64,000 nt of DNA, taken from the NCBI GenBank assembly GCA_028554795.2, contig CM068842.1, positions 49,993,574 through 50,057,573 on the forward strand, written 5' to 3'. Positions 40,801 to 50,247 of this stretch are shown piece after piece (within the stretch, counting starts at the first letter, position 1; every line of letters begins with the position of its first letter). The stretch is from Sinohyriopsis cumingii. Taxonomy: Eukaryota > Mollusca > Bivalvia > Unionida > Unionidae. A program made the position numbers and the translations under genes. A model generated the notes under the pieces. That model searched no databases and had not been told where the DNA came from. It saw nothing but the letters and a program-made list of their open reading frames with translations.

Positions 40801-41870
40801 CTCAAGGAATTCAGACTTTAATATTATACATGGTTAAAATGTTTGACACTTAAGGGACTCAGACTTTAATATTATACATGGTTAAAATGTTGGACACTTA
40901 AGGGACTCAGTCTTTAATATAATACAATGTTAAAATGTTGGACACTTAGGGGACCCAGTCTTTAATATTATACATGGTTAAAATGTTGGACACTTAGGGG
41001 ACTCAGACTTTAATATTATACATGATTAAAATATTGGACACTTAAGGGACCCAGTCTTTATTATTATATATGGTTACAATGTTGGACACTTAAGAAACTC
41101 AGTCTTTAATATTATACATGGTTAAAATGTTGGATACTTAAGGGACTCAGACTTTATTATTATATATGGTTACAATGTTGGACACTTAAGGAACTCAGTC
41201 TTTAATAGTATACATAGTTAAAGTGTTGGACACTTAAGGGACTCAGTCTTTAATATAATACAATGTTAAAATGTTGGATACTTAAGGGACTCAGACTTTA
41301 TTATTATATGTGGTTAAAATGTTGGACACTTACGGGACTCAGTCTTTAATATTATACAAGGTTCGACGCTTGAGGAATTTGGCCTTTAATATTATACATG
41401 TTAATAATACTGGACAGTCATGGGGTTCGGTTTATGATATTCTTCATAACAATAACGTTGGACACTCAAGCGATTCGGTCTTTAATATTATACATGGCAA
41501 TACTATTCGACAGTCGTGCCATATGGCCTTTAATGTTATACGTGGTACTAATAATGTTGGTCACTCAAGTAAATTAGGTAAAACTCTCACGAAATTAAGT
41601 CTGTAATATTTTACAGTGTAAAAATATAGAACACTGAATGAATGTAGTAATTAATGTTACACATGGTAACAATGTTGGATACTCAAAGGATTCGGTCTTT
41701 CATATTATACAGGGCGATAATGTTAGACCTCAGTAATACTGGGTACTCGAGTCAAGGGATTCGGACTTCATATTATGAATGGCAATAGTGTTGGATACTC
41801 AAGGCACTCATTCTTTAATATTATACATGATAATAATATAAAACACTTAACGAATCCAGACTTTAATAAT
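40801..41870. repeat. Minisatellite, ~48-55-bp unit, more than 15 copies
   Basis: Unit: ATGTTGGACACTTAAGGGAC then TCAG(A/T)CTTTAATATTATACATGG. Copies are regular in 40830-41340 and degenerate to 41870. ORF 41310-41606 is within it and not a gene. Confidence 0.9.
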
Positions 41871-42149
41871 AATATGACTGATACTAATGTTTTGTTTGGT
41901 ACTAACCCAGGTGAAATCAATCCTGATGACAATATACGTAGCTGATTTTGGCACGATTTTGTGATTTATGACCGATGCAGTTGCAAACTCGGAGTAACAA
42001 CAATAGTTGTAAATTTACTTAATTTTTAAGATATTTTGTCTCATTTATATTCATTTGCTGTGAGAAGCCAATATACAATGCCATGGACATATGCTTGAAT
42101 TGCCATGATGTTAAATTGATACTCATCCTGCTGATTCATACATATCCGA
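41871..42149. other. Gene-free host DNA
   Basis: Nothing recognised. Confidence 0.5.
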
Positions 42150-42395
42150 TGAGTTACAAAGATGAAAATTCAGTCTCCATTCCTGTTCTCATGAAAAGTC
42201 AGTCTCCATTCCTGTTCTTATGAAAATTCAGTCTCCATTCCTGCTCTCATGAAAATTAAGTCTCCATTCCTGCTCTCGTGAAAATTCAGTCTCCATTCCT
42301 GCTCTCATGAAAATTCGGTCTCCATTCCTGCTCTCATGAAAATTCAGTTTCCATTCCTGTTCTCATGAAAATTAGTCTCCATTCCTGCACTCAAC
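42150..42395. repeat. 30-bp minisatellite, about 7 copies
   Basis: Unit: AAAATTCAGTCTCCATTCCT then GCTCTCATG, with a few substitutions per copy. Confidence 0.9.
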
Positions 42396-43611
42396 TTATA
42401 TTTTCCATGTAACGAGAGTTCATCTCTAAAAGCGAACGTCACCTCAAAATGAATGGTACCCACATATAGGCAAGACTTGCTGACATAGTTGAAGGTAGTG
42501 ATGAAATTATAATGTAAGGAAACAAGGCTCTATCAGTCATTGCCCATTTTGTTTATGAAAGATTATTATTGTACATATATATCAAGGGTAGTGATACAGA
42601 ATAAGCCAATTACTAATAAAAGTTGCACATTGTACACTAGAGTTTTTTGCAAATGAGATATTATTCCTACCAATACAGATTTTTCTTTACTTTTGATAAA
42701 GATTCAGAGAACGAAATAAAAACAAAAACAATCATCGACATGCTTACTAGCTTTCAGGATGTACACAGTGGAAATAAACTAATCTAAGAATGTGAGGAAT
42801 GTAAGATCGATACAACGCTTATTTCATTCACTTGGGTCGGGCGTACTTATACATAGATTATATTAGGATATTGTGTAATTTCTCGTGTGTTTCACTGTTT
42901 AGTATTATAAATCGGACGCGTTTTTGTCAAATGCTTCAAAATGTAGAATTCAGACATCCCCATATGCAAACAATGTGGCGCATGAATGCTGTTTGTTGTG
43001 TTTGTAATTTCTTAATACAATATTATTAGTAAAAAAGATAGATATACGCCTAGGAATACTCAATTTCTTTTAAGATACCGGTGAGCTAGTGGGACAAAAA
43101 GAAGCTACACTTTCCCCAAATCTAGGTAAAATATTTCCCTAGCATTCATCGTTATTGTTTTTATACGAGCATTGCAGTGAAAGCGACAGCATGCAAATTA
43201 ATTTTCGGTGCCAGGCATGATAGTAGGTAAAGAAAACCCCAATGGACATATCCTGGTGATAAGATATGAAAACAAGGCAATTATTTTTGCATTGTCTGAG
43301 ATTATTAACTCCCGTTATATCTGACTCTTGTTTTGAGAAGCATGTTTTAGTATCTTGTATTTGTATGCAAACTGTGAAACAAAATTAATTTATAATGTAT
43401 GATGATGTACAGAATGGAGTCGTTGTGACGGTGAGAAAGCAACTGACGTAAATGTAAAGGCTTGGTCGTGAAAAGAAAGCAACACAGAATGATTGATTTC
43501 CTAATTGGAATAAATTGCACTTATTTTCCCCTATCAACAGCAAGTGTACACATAAAAAAGAAATACATTATAGCATAACAACTCACCGTTGTTCCCGTGA
43601 TTTCGAATATC
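42396..43611. other. Gene-free host DNA
   Basis: ORF 42832-43029 (65 codons) has no recognised domain. No repeats seen. Confidence 0.5.
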
Positions 43612-43770
43612 GGGCTCAGCCAATGTGGGTATGTGAGAAATCTTGCCAGTAGCTTCTCGTGGGTTGATTGTTCTTACCAGGGTTTTCACCAGTTCTTCAT
43701 CCACTATTTATACTTGCCACGTACAGCCTGTCTTGCGCTGAGAAGTGGTATTTAATCCAAAAGCAACGAC
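43612..43770 (+). mobile_element. Diverged SINE family B remnant
   Basis: Order and orientation match SINE B plus strand: GGGTATGTGAGAAA, TTGCCAGTAGCTTCTCGTGGG, TTCTTACCAGGGTTTTC, ACTTGCCACGTACAGCCTGTC, AGTGGTATTTAATCC. About 70-75% similar, so an older insertion than the other copies. Confidence 0.65.
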
Positions 43771-44713
43771 GAAAATAACATCAGATTAGATTTGTAAAAG
43801 AGAAAGTTTATTAGTGGAAAAAACTACGAAACAAGTTTAGGATTACATTTTGAAATATTTGTGAACATTCGTTAGTCATCTTTTAATTGAATAATGTTAC
43901 AGACCATGAATAGTTTGTTACAAATCTTTGTCTTAATTTAAGTGACAGAAAGAATCGAATCTTGCAAGTTTTGTAAAATCAACAAATCATTTAATTCTCT
44001 AAGTTACAAGGTGAAAATAAATAATCCGAAATGTTCTATGATTAAGTCCAAAAGTAAAGTGTTTGGAATTAATTCCAGTCTTGAAAGTGCTCATATACCA
44101 ATAGTCTTCAATTGTGTGAGGTACCAATAGTCTTCAATTGTGTGAGGTACCAATAGTCTTCAAATGTATGAGGTACCAATAGTCTTCAAATGTGTGAGGT
44201 ACAAACAGTCTTCATGTATCACAATGATATCATATAGAATGTCGTTAAATGAATTCGCAATAATCCCAAAATAGTGTTCAGCACCAACTATATGGAATTC
44301 CTTACCCCTGATGATACGTAATTCAAATTACTTTGCTTCTCTTAAAATATAATTAAAGAAATTCTTTCTTCACTAACTTGAATGCCATAATAAAGCCTCT
44401 GAATATAAAACTTTATCATTATGTCCATAAATAACGGGTCCAGGTCTTATTTGATAAATATAATACGTAAGACCTAGGTTACGCTGAAATGTATGTACCT
44501 GTGTATTGAATATTGTTCATATATGTCTATGTTTCCCAGTATAGTCACATATATTTATTCACGTTAAATATGTATGAATGAGTGTGCTTCGATACCCGAT
44601 TATGTGTATGATTTTGTAATTTTTTAAAAACATAGCCAATTACTAAAATTAAAGACCACATTGTATATGAGCCAGTCAAGACCAAAAATGTTATTCACGT
44701 TAAATAAAGTTGT

Positions 44714-44745
<32 letters not shown>

Positions 44746-44746
44746 G

Positions 44747-44799
<53 letters not shown>

Positions 44800-45129
44800 C
44801 CATTCTATGAGCACTTTAGTAAATGCAAAGCATGATTTAAATAATTCCTCCCAAATTATGTCTGAACACGACTAAAAGTGATTCCACAAAGAATGATACT
44901 AAATTAGGAATTATTAATTTTGTATATCAGAACATTATATAGAAACCTAAGACACAATAAGATGACCAGGATATAGGTCATAAGTTCTCTTCCAGAACTT
45001 TCTATGGTCAAAAGGCCATGTCAGCGTGTTTAGAAATATTATAATAAAGTACACCCCACAACCGCGGATAGCTCGCTATTTAAACATTTGTTTACAAATG
45101 ACCACTACCTTAAACCTCATCATAAAATT
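43771..45129. other. Host DNA with a 26-bp minisatellite and (ATT)n
   Basis: 44095-44215 holds about four copies of GTACCAATAGTCTTCAATTG then TGTGAG. 44709-44797 is an ATT trinucleotide run. No gene recognised. Confidence 0.7.
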
Positions 45130-45345
45130 ACTTTACCTGCATGTATAAATTGAACGAATGCTTCATACTTTACCTGCATGTATAAACTGAACGAATGCTT
45201 CATACTTTACCTGCATGTATAATTTGGAAGAACTCTTCATACTTTACCTGCATGTATAATTTCAACGAACAGTTCATACTTCACTTGCACATATAAATTG
45301 AACAAACTCTTCATACGTTACCTGAATGTATAAACTGAACGCAAT
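45130..45345. repeat. ~40-bp minisatellite, five copies
   Basis: Unit: TACTTTACCTGCATGTATAA then A(C/T)TGAACGAATGCTTCA. Confidence 0.9.
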
Positions 45346-45779
45346 CTTTAGATTTAAGCGTTAAGGAAGTGTATGAATCTGTGTGTACACACCGGTATAA
45401 AATGTTACACCAATGTTATATATATATTTGTTTTTTAATATATTACTTGTGCAACCTATCCTGTGAAACACAGTGTATTTTATAATAAATATTATACGTA
45501 ACAGTATGAAAATAGTCTTGTAAGAAAAAGTGAAAATTAGCTTTAATGAAGCAAACTTGCATATTTATAACAAACTGAGCATATTCGCGCGTAGTTTGGC
45601 TTTTTTATACTTTAAATATATCTGACCACTTTTTGTAATGAAAGAAGTCAGAAATATAGCACGGTAACGATTTTCTCTCATTGTTATGATCCGTTTATTA
45701 GATGCTTTCATAGCCATTTGAAGTAGAAAGTTAGTTAATATTACTTTATTTGCCTTGGGTATAGTTATATTTCTAACCA
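45346..45779. other. Gene-free host DNA
   Basis: Nothing recognised. Confidence 0.5.
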
Positions 45780-46232
45780 GGTATGGCTGTAGATGTAGTA
45801 GTCATGGCTGTAGATGCAGCAGTCATGGCTGTAGATGCAGTAGTCATGGCTGTGACGCAGTAGTCAAGGCTGTAGATGTAGTAGTCATGACTGTAGATGC
45901 AGTAGTCATGGCTGTGACGCAGTAGTCAAGGCTGTAGATGTACTAGTCATGGCTGTGTATGTAGTAGTCATGGCTGTGACGCAGTAGTCAAGGCTGTAGA
46001 TGTAGTAGTCATGACTGTAGATGCAGTAGTCATGGCTGTGACGCAGTAGTCAAGGCTGTAGATGTACTAGTCATGGCTGTGTATGTAGTAGTCATGGCTG
46101 TGACGCAGTAGTCAAGGTTGTAGATGTACTAGTCATGGCTATGGATGTGCTAGTCATGGCTGTAGATGTACTAATCATGGCTGTAGATGTACTAATCATG
46201 GCTGTAGATATACTAGCCATGGGTATCTATGT
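45780..46232. repeat. Minisatellite, ~20-21-bp unit with higher-order pattern
   Basis: Unit: GTAGTCATGGCTGTAGATGT. A composite of about five units, including the GTGACGCAGTAGTCAAGG variant, recurs several times between 45838 and 46120. Confidence 0.9.
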
Positions 46233-47227
46233 GCTAGTGCTCGTTATCGATGGGATGGAAACGTTTGCATTCTCATAACTCTAGTTTAATAGTTTAGTTT
46301 TAAAAAAGCATGCCTCGAACGGATATTGTTTCCCAGTTTTATGACAACGTCGTTAGTGACCATTTATTTCGTAGTGAAAATAACTAAGTTCACTCTATGT
46401 ACGCACGCATTTTCAATTCATTGTAAACTGTTTCAGCTGGAAATTAGATATGAATAAATCGTGAATTTTAGGAAGAGTCCCACTCCAAATAAACAAATTG
46501 AAAAACCCATACAGTTGTTTTGGAGAATGTATATTTTAATTATGTACATTGATAAAAGAACATAAGTATACCAATGCTGAAAACCAGGATCTCTATAACT
46601 AGCAAGGACAGAATGACAGCTATCTGCATTTTCAATTCTTAACTATCATCCCATCTTTATATTTTAATTCCAATTACTGCTTTAACATCACTTCACATGC
46701 TGATGAAATTATGACAGACACAATCTGGAACGATGTGGTTATTAACAGTCCTCCATCGAGAAGCATTCGGATCCACATTTGACACAGTTACTTCAGCTGA
46801 GAGCACATATGCTGTGGAAAGTTGAAAGAGTGCTGCAGGTATCACACTGCTAACGTTGGGTGAAATAAATACACATTTTGTCTTACTTCAGCATACGTTG
46901 ATAATTTGACGGCCCAAGTCATGAACAGCACTGGAGAGAGAGAGAGAGAGAGAGAGAGAACTCTGCCAGAACTAGGCCTGGGCAAGAGTTATCCTGTCAC
47001 AAGAAATACACTGATGTGTATCACATTACAAAAATCATGGAAAAAATAAAACACGATCTCAATCAATTTAATCTAGCAAGTGGCAAATTGATTCAAAGTT
47101 TCATTAGGCCTGACAGAAACTGCATATCTTACACAATGCATCAATCAGAACTGACTGTTGTTTATTTCCGAATGCATTGTTCCCTACGCCTTTACTTCCG
47201 CTTCCTGAGCTTGCGCAGTTGGTACCA
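46233..47227. other. Gene-free DNA left of the Polinton, with a GA tract
   Basis: GA run at about 46933-46960. The left boundary of the Polinton lies somewhere between here and the 47228 repeat; I could not define a terminal inverted repeat because the right end of the element is outside the window. Confidence 0.5.
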
Positions 47228-47490
47228 GTAGTGAATGGGGTCGATATAGGGTCTATGGGAATTAGCATTAAAAACACCCCTGGGTCACTATAGGGTCTAT
47301 GTAAATTTAACATGGACAAAACCCCTGGGTCGATATAGGGTCTATGAGGAATTAGCATTACAGACCTCCCTGGGTCTGTATGGGGTCTATGTAAATTTAA
47401 CATTAATCGCCCTGGGTCTGTATAAGGTCTATGTAAATTTAACATGGACAAAAATCCCTGGGTCTGTATAGGGTCTATGTAAAATTGAAA
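47228..47490. repeat. ~40-60-bp tandem repeat at the left edge of the element
   Basis: Five to six copies of a unit with CTGGGTC(G/T)(A/G)TATAGGGTCT then ATG(T/G)AAATTTAACAT. Polinton ends often carry tandem repeats inside their inverted termini, so this may be part of the terminal repeat. The 147-codon ORF across it (47104-47547) is a translation of the repeat. Confidence 0.75.
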
Positions 47491-47558
47491 CAGGGAGGGG
47501 TCTCTATTTTTTAAAAAAATAAAAAAAAATAAAAATGGGCTAGGCAATTGAAAGTCAA

Positions 47559-47568
47559 GATCTTTTCG
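47559..47568 (-). promoter_or_regulatory. Histone downstream element-like site 1
   Basis: On the minus strand CGAAAAGATC, 12 nt downstream of stem-loop 1. In replication-dependent histone pre-mRNAs a purine-rich element at this distance pairs with U7 snRNA. The same spacing is seen at the other two stem-loops. Confidence 0.65.
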
Positions 47569-47580
47569 AGATATTGGAGT

Positions 47581-47596
47581 GGCCCTGAAAAGGGCC
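47581..47596 (-). terminator. Histone-type 3' stem-loop 1
   Basis: The minus strand reads GGCCCTTTTCAGGGCC: 6-bp stem, UUUC loop, preceded by CCAAA and followed by ACTCC. This fits the metazoan replication-dependent histone mRNA 3' stem-loop (GGYYCTTTTYAGRRCC). It lies 143 nt downstream of the stop of the 47740-48213 gene. Confidence 0.88.
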
Positions 47597-47739
47597 TTTG
47601 GGTTTCTTCTTCTTCTTCTAACTCTTCCACTTCTTCAACCATCTTCTAACTTTTGCCACTATTCCTGTCTTCTTCTTCTTTATTTCTGACTTAGGCATCC
47701 AGTCAGGATGACCTATCGCTCGGAATGTCTCCTGTATTC

Positions 47740-48213
47740 TTATCCAGTTATTGTTGAGTTTCTCAAAGCTTTCTTTTCTCTTTCTATTTTCTTCTTCTTT
47801 TCTTCCTTAGACCACTTTTCTTTGATGTTCTTTACCTCTTCCGTCAGCACTTTCCTCATTACTTCTTCCGTTTTTGTCAACTGGTCGAACCCCCATTTTA
47901 CGTATCGCCACTCCATCCAATACAATACTTTTTCTAGGAAGCACCTGACTTGGATGACATGGTCCAGTGCTTCCTTCAAACGTCCCACTCTGACATAAGG
48001 TGGGTCAGTAAATCCTCTTGACTTGTTGACTTCTTCTTCTATCATCCCTGCGATGAGATCTCTGGCTACCTTTAGTCCTTTGATTTGAATAGTTAACAAG
48101 TCTTGCCTATTTCCATCACTCCATTCCTTTTCTATTCTTCCTACAACATATTCAATATCCATTATCCAGAAATAGATATCTCTTAATAGATTGAATAATT
48201 TTGTCACCTCCAT
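47740..48213 (-). CDS. Helical cassette protein 1 (histone-type 3' end)
   Basis: A 157-residue protein, function unknown, that I do not recognise from any named family. It is predicted almost wholly helical and ends in a very basic/acidic coiled-coil tail (residues about 128-150, KEEKKKKIEREKK). Two halves resemble each other: residues about 5-65 and 78-140 both run from an aliphatic/aromatic helix to an L-T-x-EE(V/I) block (AGMIEEEVNKS against KVLTEEVKNIK). The same block appears in the third cassette (EELFREEMNRE). The start is the ATG 64 nt below the shared promoter box at 48277. The stop is followed by histone stem-loop 1. Open without lesions, unlike most core genes of the element. Likely S-phase expressed if the histone-type signal works. 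Confidence 0.75.
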   Translation of the reverse strand: MEVTKLFNLLRDIYFWIMDIEYVVGRIEKEWSDGNRQDLLTIQIKGLKVARDLIAGMIEEEVNKSRGFTDPPYVRVGRLKEALDHVIQVRCFLEKVLYWMEWRYVKWGFDQLTKTEEVMRKVLTEEVKNIKEKWSKEEKKKKIEREKKALRNSTITG

Positions 48214-48276
48214 CTTCTTTGTTTATTCCGTGGAATGGTCTGAACGACGAATACTGTGGGTTCTTATAGTTAAAGA

Positions 48277-48300
48277 GCGGACGTGAAGGAAAACATCCCC
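48277..48300 (-). promoter_or_regulatory. Cassette promoter box 1a
   Basis: The minus strand reads ATGTTTTCCTTCACGTCCGC. The same box occurs at 48345, 49075 and 49978, and degenerately at 49141. It lies 64 nt upstream of the ATG of cassette 1. A TATA-like CTATAAGA follows at 48263-48270. It contains ACGTC, a CRE half-site. Confidence 0.75.
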
Positions 48301-48344
48301 CATAGAATCAAATCTTATATTGCCTAGATCATCACTTAAAACGC

Positions 48345-48368
48345 GCAGACGTGAAGGAAAACATCCCC
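48345..48368 (-). promoter_or_regulatory. Cassette promoter box 1b
   Basis: Second copy (ATGTTTTCCTTCACGTCTGC), 68 bp upstream of box 1a, with the conserved word TGATCTAGGCAATATAAG (minus strand) between them. The same two-box layout with the same intervening word recurs at cassette 2. Confidence 0.7.
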
Positions 48369-48379
48369 TACTTTTCTCA

Positions 48380-48646
48380 TTTCATATTATCTACTATACA
48401 CATACGTGAAGCAGCAATAAACAAACCCAAAATCTACTATCCACACACGCAAAACGTTAAAATGTAACCCAAATTTACTATCCACACAAACCAACTTAAG
48501 CGCTTACAAAACCCAATAATCTACTATCCACACAAACTTACGTGATTGCTTACAAACACAAACACATACACTCACACCAGGAAAAAAAAGAGTTAGTGTT
48601 TATATTCACACTACTCTACATACACACATTGGCAAATCGATTACTA
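48380..48646 (-). repeat. Spacer with CTACTATCCACA repeats, copy 1
   Basis: TCTACTATCCACAC-type words at about 48389, 48439, 48476 and 48521, the last followed by AAACTTACGTGATTGCTTAC. The homologous spacer of cassette 2 (49205-49345) carries three more. The whole spacer plus stem-loop plus gene is a diverged tandem duplication with a period of about 0.8 kb. Confidence 0.7.
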
Positions 48647-48656
48647 TTTCTTTTCT
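48647..48656 (-). promoter_or_regulatory. Histone downstream element-like site 2
   Basis: AGAAAAGAAA on the minus strand, 12 nt downstream of stem-loop 2. Matches the purine-rich U7-pairing element of histone pre-mRNAs. Confidence 0.75.
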
Positions 48657-48668
48657 AAAGGTTTGGGT

Positions 48669-48684
48669 AGCCCTGAAAAGGGCT
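48669..48684 (-). terminator. Histone-type 3' stem-loop 2
   Basis: The minus strand reads AGCCCTTTTCAGGGCT, preceded by AAACAAAC and followed by ACCCAAA. This is essentially a textbook histone stem-loop with the expected ACCCA flank. It lies 135 nt below the stop of the 48820-49005 gene. Confidence 0.92.
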
Positions 48685-48819
48685 GTTTGTTTTGAACTCC
48701 AGGGCACCTGGTTAATGATGGCACCTTCCAGGCCTGGCGCCACACACACATCTTCTACTCCAGTCTCTTTTTACTTTTTTTGTTGGGAGTGCAGAGGCGG
48801 GATGAGTGGTTTCAGAATT

Positions 48820-49005
48820 TCAATCTTCTGTCTCTGGGATTCTGAAATTTGCTATCTCCATTTCCTCCTCTTCTTTTTTACTTCTCTCCTCCTCTTTCCT
48901 CCTTCCCTCTTCGACGATGGCCTCCGCGGCCAGTTCATTTAGTATGCGCCTGGCATATTCCAGGTGCATCTGGAGTTCTAGAAGTTTCACAATCCTTGTA
49001 TTCAT
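48820..49005 (-). CDS. Helical cassette protein 2 (histone-type 3' end)
   Basis: A 61-residue protein. Residues 1-30 form an amphipathic helix (LLELQMHLEYARRILNELA) and residues 32-50 a run of Glu/Lys/Arg (EEGRRKEEERSKKEEEEME). The helix resembles the first helix of cassette proteins 1 and 3, so this looks like a single short member of the same family. The ATG is 69 nt below promoter box 2a, the same spacing as the other cassettes, and the stop precedes histone stem-loop 2. On size and sequence alone it would be a weak call; its place in the repeated box-gene-stem-loop unit makes it credible. No known domain, no signal peptide. Confidence 0.65.
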   Translation of the reverse strand: MNTRIVKLLELQMHLEYARRILNELAAEAIVEEGRRKEEERSKKEEEEMEIANFRIPETED

Positions 49006-49074
49006 TGTCTTGCTGTTAACAGGTCGACGATGCGTAGCCCAACTGACAATTAGTTTTCAATTTTTACTAATAGC

Positions 49075-49097
49075 GCGGACGTGAAGGAAAACATCCC
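49075..49097 (-). promoter_or_regulatory. Cassette promoter box 2a
   Basis: Identical core to box 1a (ATGTTTTCCTTCACGTCCGC), 69 nt upstream of the ATG of cassette 2. Confidence 0.75.
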
Positions 49098-49140
49098 ATA
49101 AAACAAAACTTATATTACCTAGATCATGACCAAACAGCGC

Positions 49141-49160
49141 GCGGACCTAAAAGAAACACT
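49141..49160 (-). promoter_or_regulatory. Cassette promoter box 2b (degenerate)
   Basis: Keeps the GC-rich end (GGTCCGCGCGC on the minus strand) but the TTTTCCTTCACG part is changed to TTTCTTTTAG. Position relative to box 2a (66 bp) matches box 1b, so it is a decayed homologue. Confidence 0.5.
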
Positions 49161-49204
49161 CACTCACTTTTTACTACCCATTACTAATTTAAAAATTTTT
49201 AATT

Positions 49205-49337
49205 TAAAAAAAAATAATATACTATCCACATACGTAAAGCAGCCAAATCAAACCCAAATCTACTATCCCCACACTTCAAGCAACAAAAAACATTATCATC
49301 ATCTACTATCCACACAAACGTACGTGAACGCTTACAA

Positions 49338-49384
<47 letters not shown>

Positions 49385-49473
49385 CATACACACATTTTTT
49401 AACTAAGTAAAACAATTCATGTGCTTATAAACGCACTTCTATTTTTTAACTTATTATCGGCAATCGATTGTTA
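49205..49473 (-). repeat. Spacer with CTACTATCCACA repeats, copy 2, and (CA)n
   Basis: Words at about 49208, 49260 and 49305; the last reads TCTACTATCCACACAAACG then TACGTGAACGCTTAC, matching the last word of copy 1. A CA microsatellite (49339-49393) has expanded inside it. ORFs at 49126-49410 on either strand are repeat artefacts. Confidence 0.7.
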
Positions 49474-49483
49474 TTTCTTTTCT
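49474..49483 (-). promoter_or_regulatory. Histone downstream element-like site 3
   Basis: AGAAAAGAAA on the minus strand, 12 nt downstream of stem-loop 3, identical in sequence and spacing to site 2. Confidence 0.75.
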
Positions 49484-49495
49484 AGAGATTGGGGT

Positions 49496-49511
49496 AGCCC
49501 TGAAAAGGGCT
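49496..49511 (-). terminator. Histone-type 3' stem-loop 3
   Basis: AGCCCTTTTCAGGGCT on the minus strand, preceded by AAAAAAC and followed by ACCCCAA. Located 162 nt below the stop of the 49674-49913 gene. Confidence 0.92.
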
Positions 49512-49673
49512 GTTTTTTGTGTACGAAGCTGAAGCTAGGGCGATCTTTTATATTCTAAGAATGCGACGTCCTCTGACGATAGGCCCTCTGACGATAGGTC
49601 TGCTTCTTCGGAAAGAGAAGAAGAACTCTTTGGTGTCGATACGACAATCGACAAAGCCTCTGTCAGGTTCAGG

Positions 49674-49913
49674 TTACTGCTGCTGCTGTTGTTGTTGCTG
49701 TTGTTGCTCTCTCTGTTGTTTCTGAAGTCTGTACTTCTCTGTCCATTCTTCTTTCTCCCTGTTCATTTCTTCTCTGAAGAGCTCTTCTATCAGGTCTTCA
49801 GTGACTTTTAACATTCTCACATTCTCTATCTCTTCTGGCTTGGGTATCAGACTGTGTCTGACCCTATGCAAATTCACGTAGGCTTCGTTTAGCTTAGCTA
49901 GTCTGGAGCACAT
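49674..49913 (-). CDS. Helical cassette protein 3 with poly-Gln tail (histone-type 3' end)
   Basis: A 79-residue protein when started at the ATG at 49913, which I chose because it is 64 nt below promoter box 3, the same spacing as in the other two cassettes; the upstream extension to 50030 runs through the box. An N-terminal helix (LAKLNEAYVNLHRVRHSL) is followed by a helix with LKVTEDLIEELFREEMNRE, which matches blocks in cassette protein 1 (LKVARDLIAGMIEEEVNKS). The C-terminus is charged and ends in a pure glutamine run encoded by CAG/CAA (49677-49710) directly before the stop. No known domain. Intact. Confidence 0.7.
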   Translation of the reverse strand: MCSRLAKLNEAYVNLHRVRHSLIPKPEEIENVRMLKVTEDLIEELFREEMNREKEEWTEKYRLQKQQREQQQQQQQQQQ

Positions 49914-49977
49914 CTTCGTAGGAGGATGAGTCGACAATGGATGGTTAGACTGGAGGCTGCCCGACTTTAAAGTAAAA

Positions 49978-50002
49978 GCGCGGACGTGAAGGAAAACATC
50001 CC
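49978..50002 (-). promoter_or_regulatory. Cassette promoter box 3
   Basis: ATGTTTTCCTTCACGTCCGC on the minus strand, extended by GCGC as in box 2a. No second box is seen upstream of this cassette. Confidence 0.75.
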
Positions 50003-50247
50003 TACACGGTTTTCGAGCCGGAACGTTCAATGAGTGTCATGAGAGGGATAGTAAGAAATCAAAGAGTATGAATCAAGATTCCTATAGCCAAACAAACCAC
50101 AAAGGCATTTTTTCTTCAAAACACAACATTTTTTATTCAAAATCACTTAACACTAACAAACAACTCTAACATTTTTAACAATAATCCAATAATATTACAT
50201 CAAACAATTTTTTTTCAAATGACAAACATTTTTTTTCAACTAACACA
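50003..50247. other. Intergenic spacer, AT-rich
   Basis: Low-complexity A/T sequence between the cassette array and the protease gene. It must hold the 3' end of the protease mRNA; no histone stem-loop is seen here. Confidence 0.5.

Noticed and set aside
47104-47547. 147-codon ORF with HRPYTDPG-type repeats
   Set aside because: It simply translates the tandem repeat at 47228-47490 and runs into host sequence on the left; no independent support for a gene.
47740-49913. Idea that the three cassette genes are decayed histone genes
   Set aside because: The proteins show no histone fold sequence or typical histone composition; only the 3' ends are histone-like.
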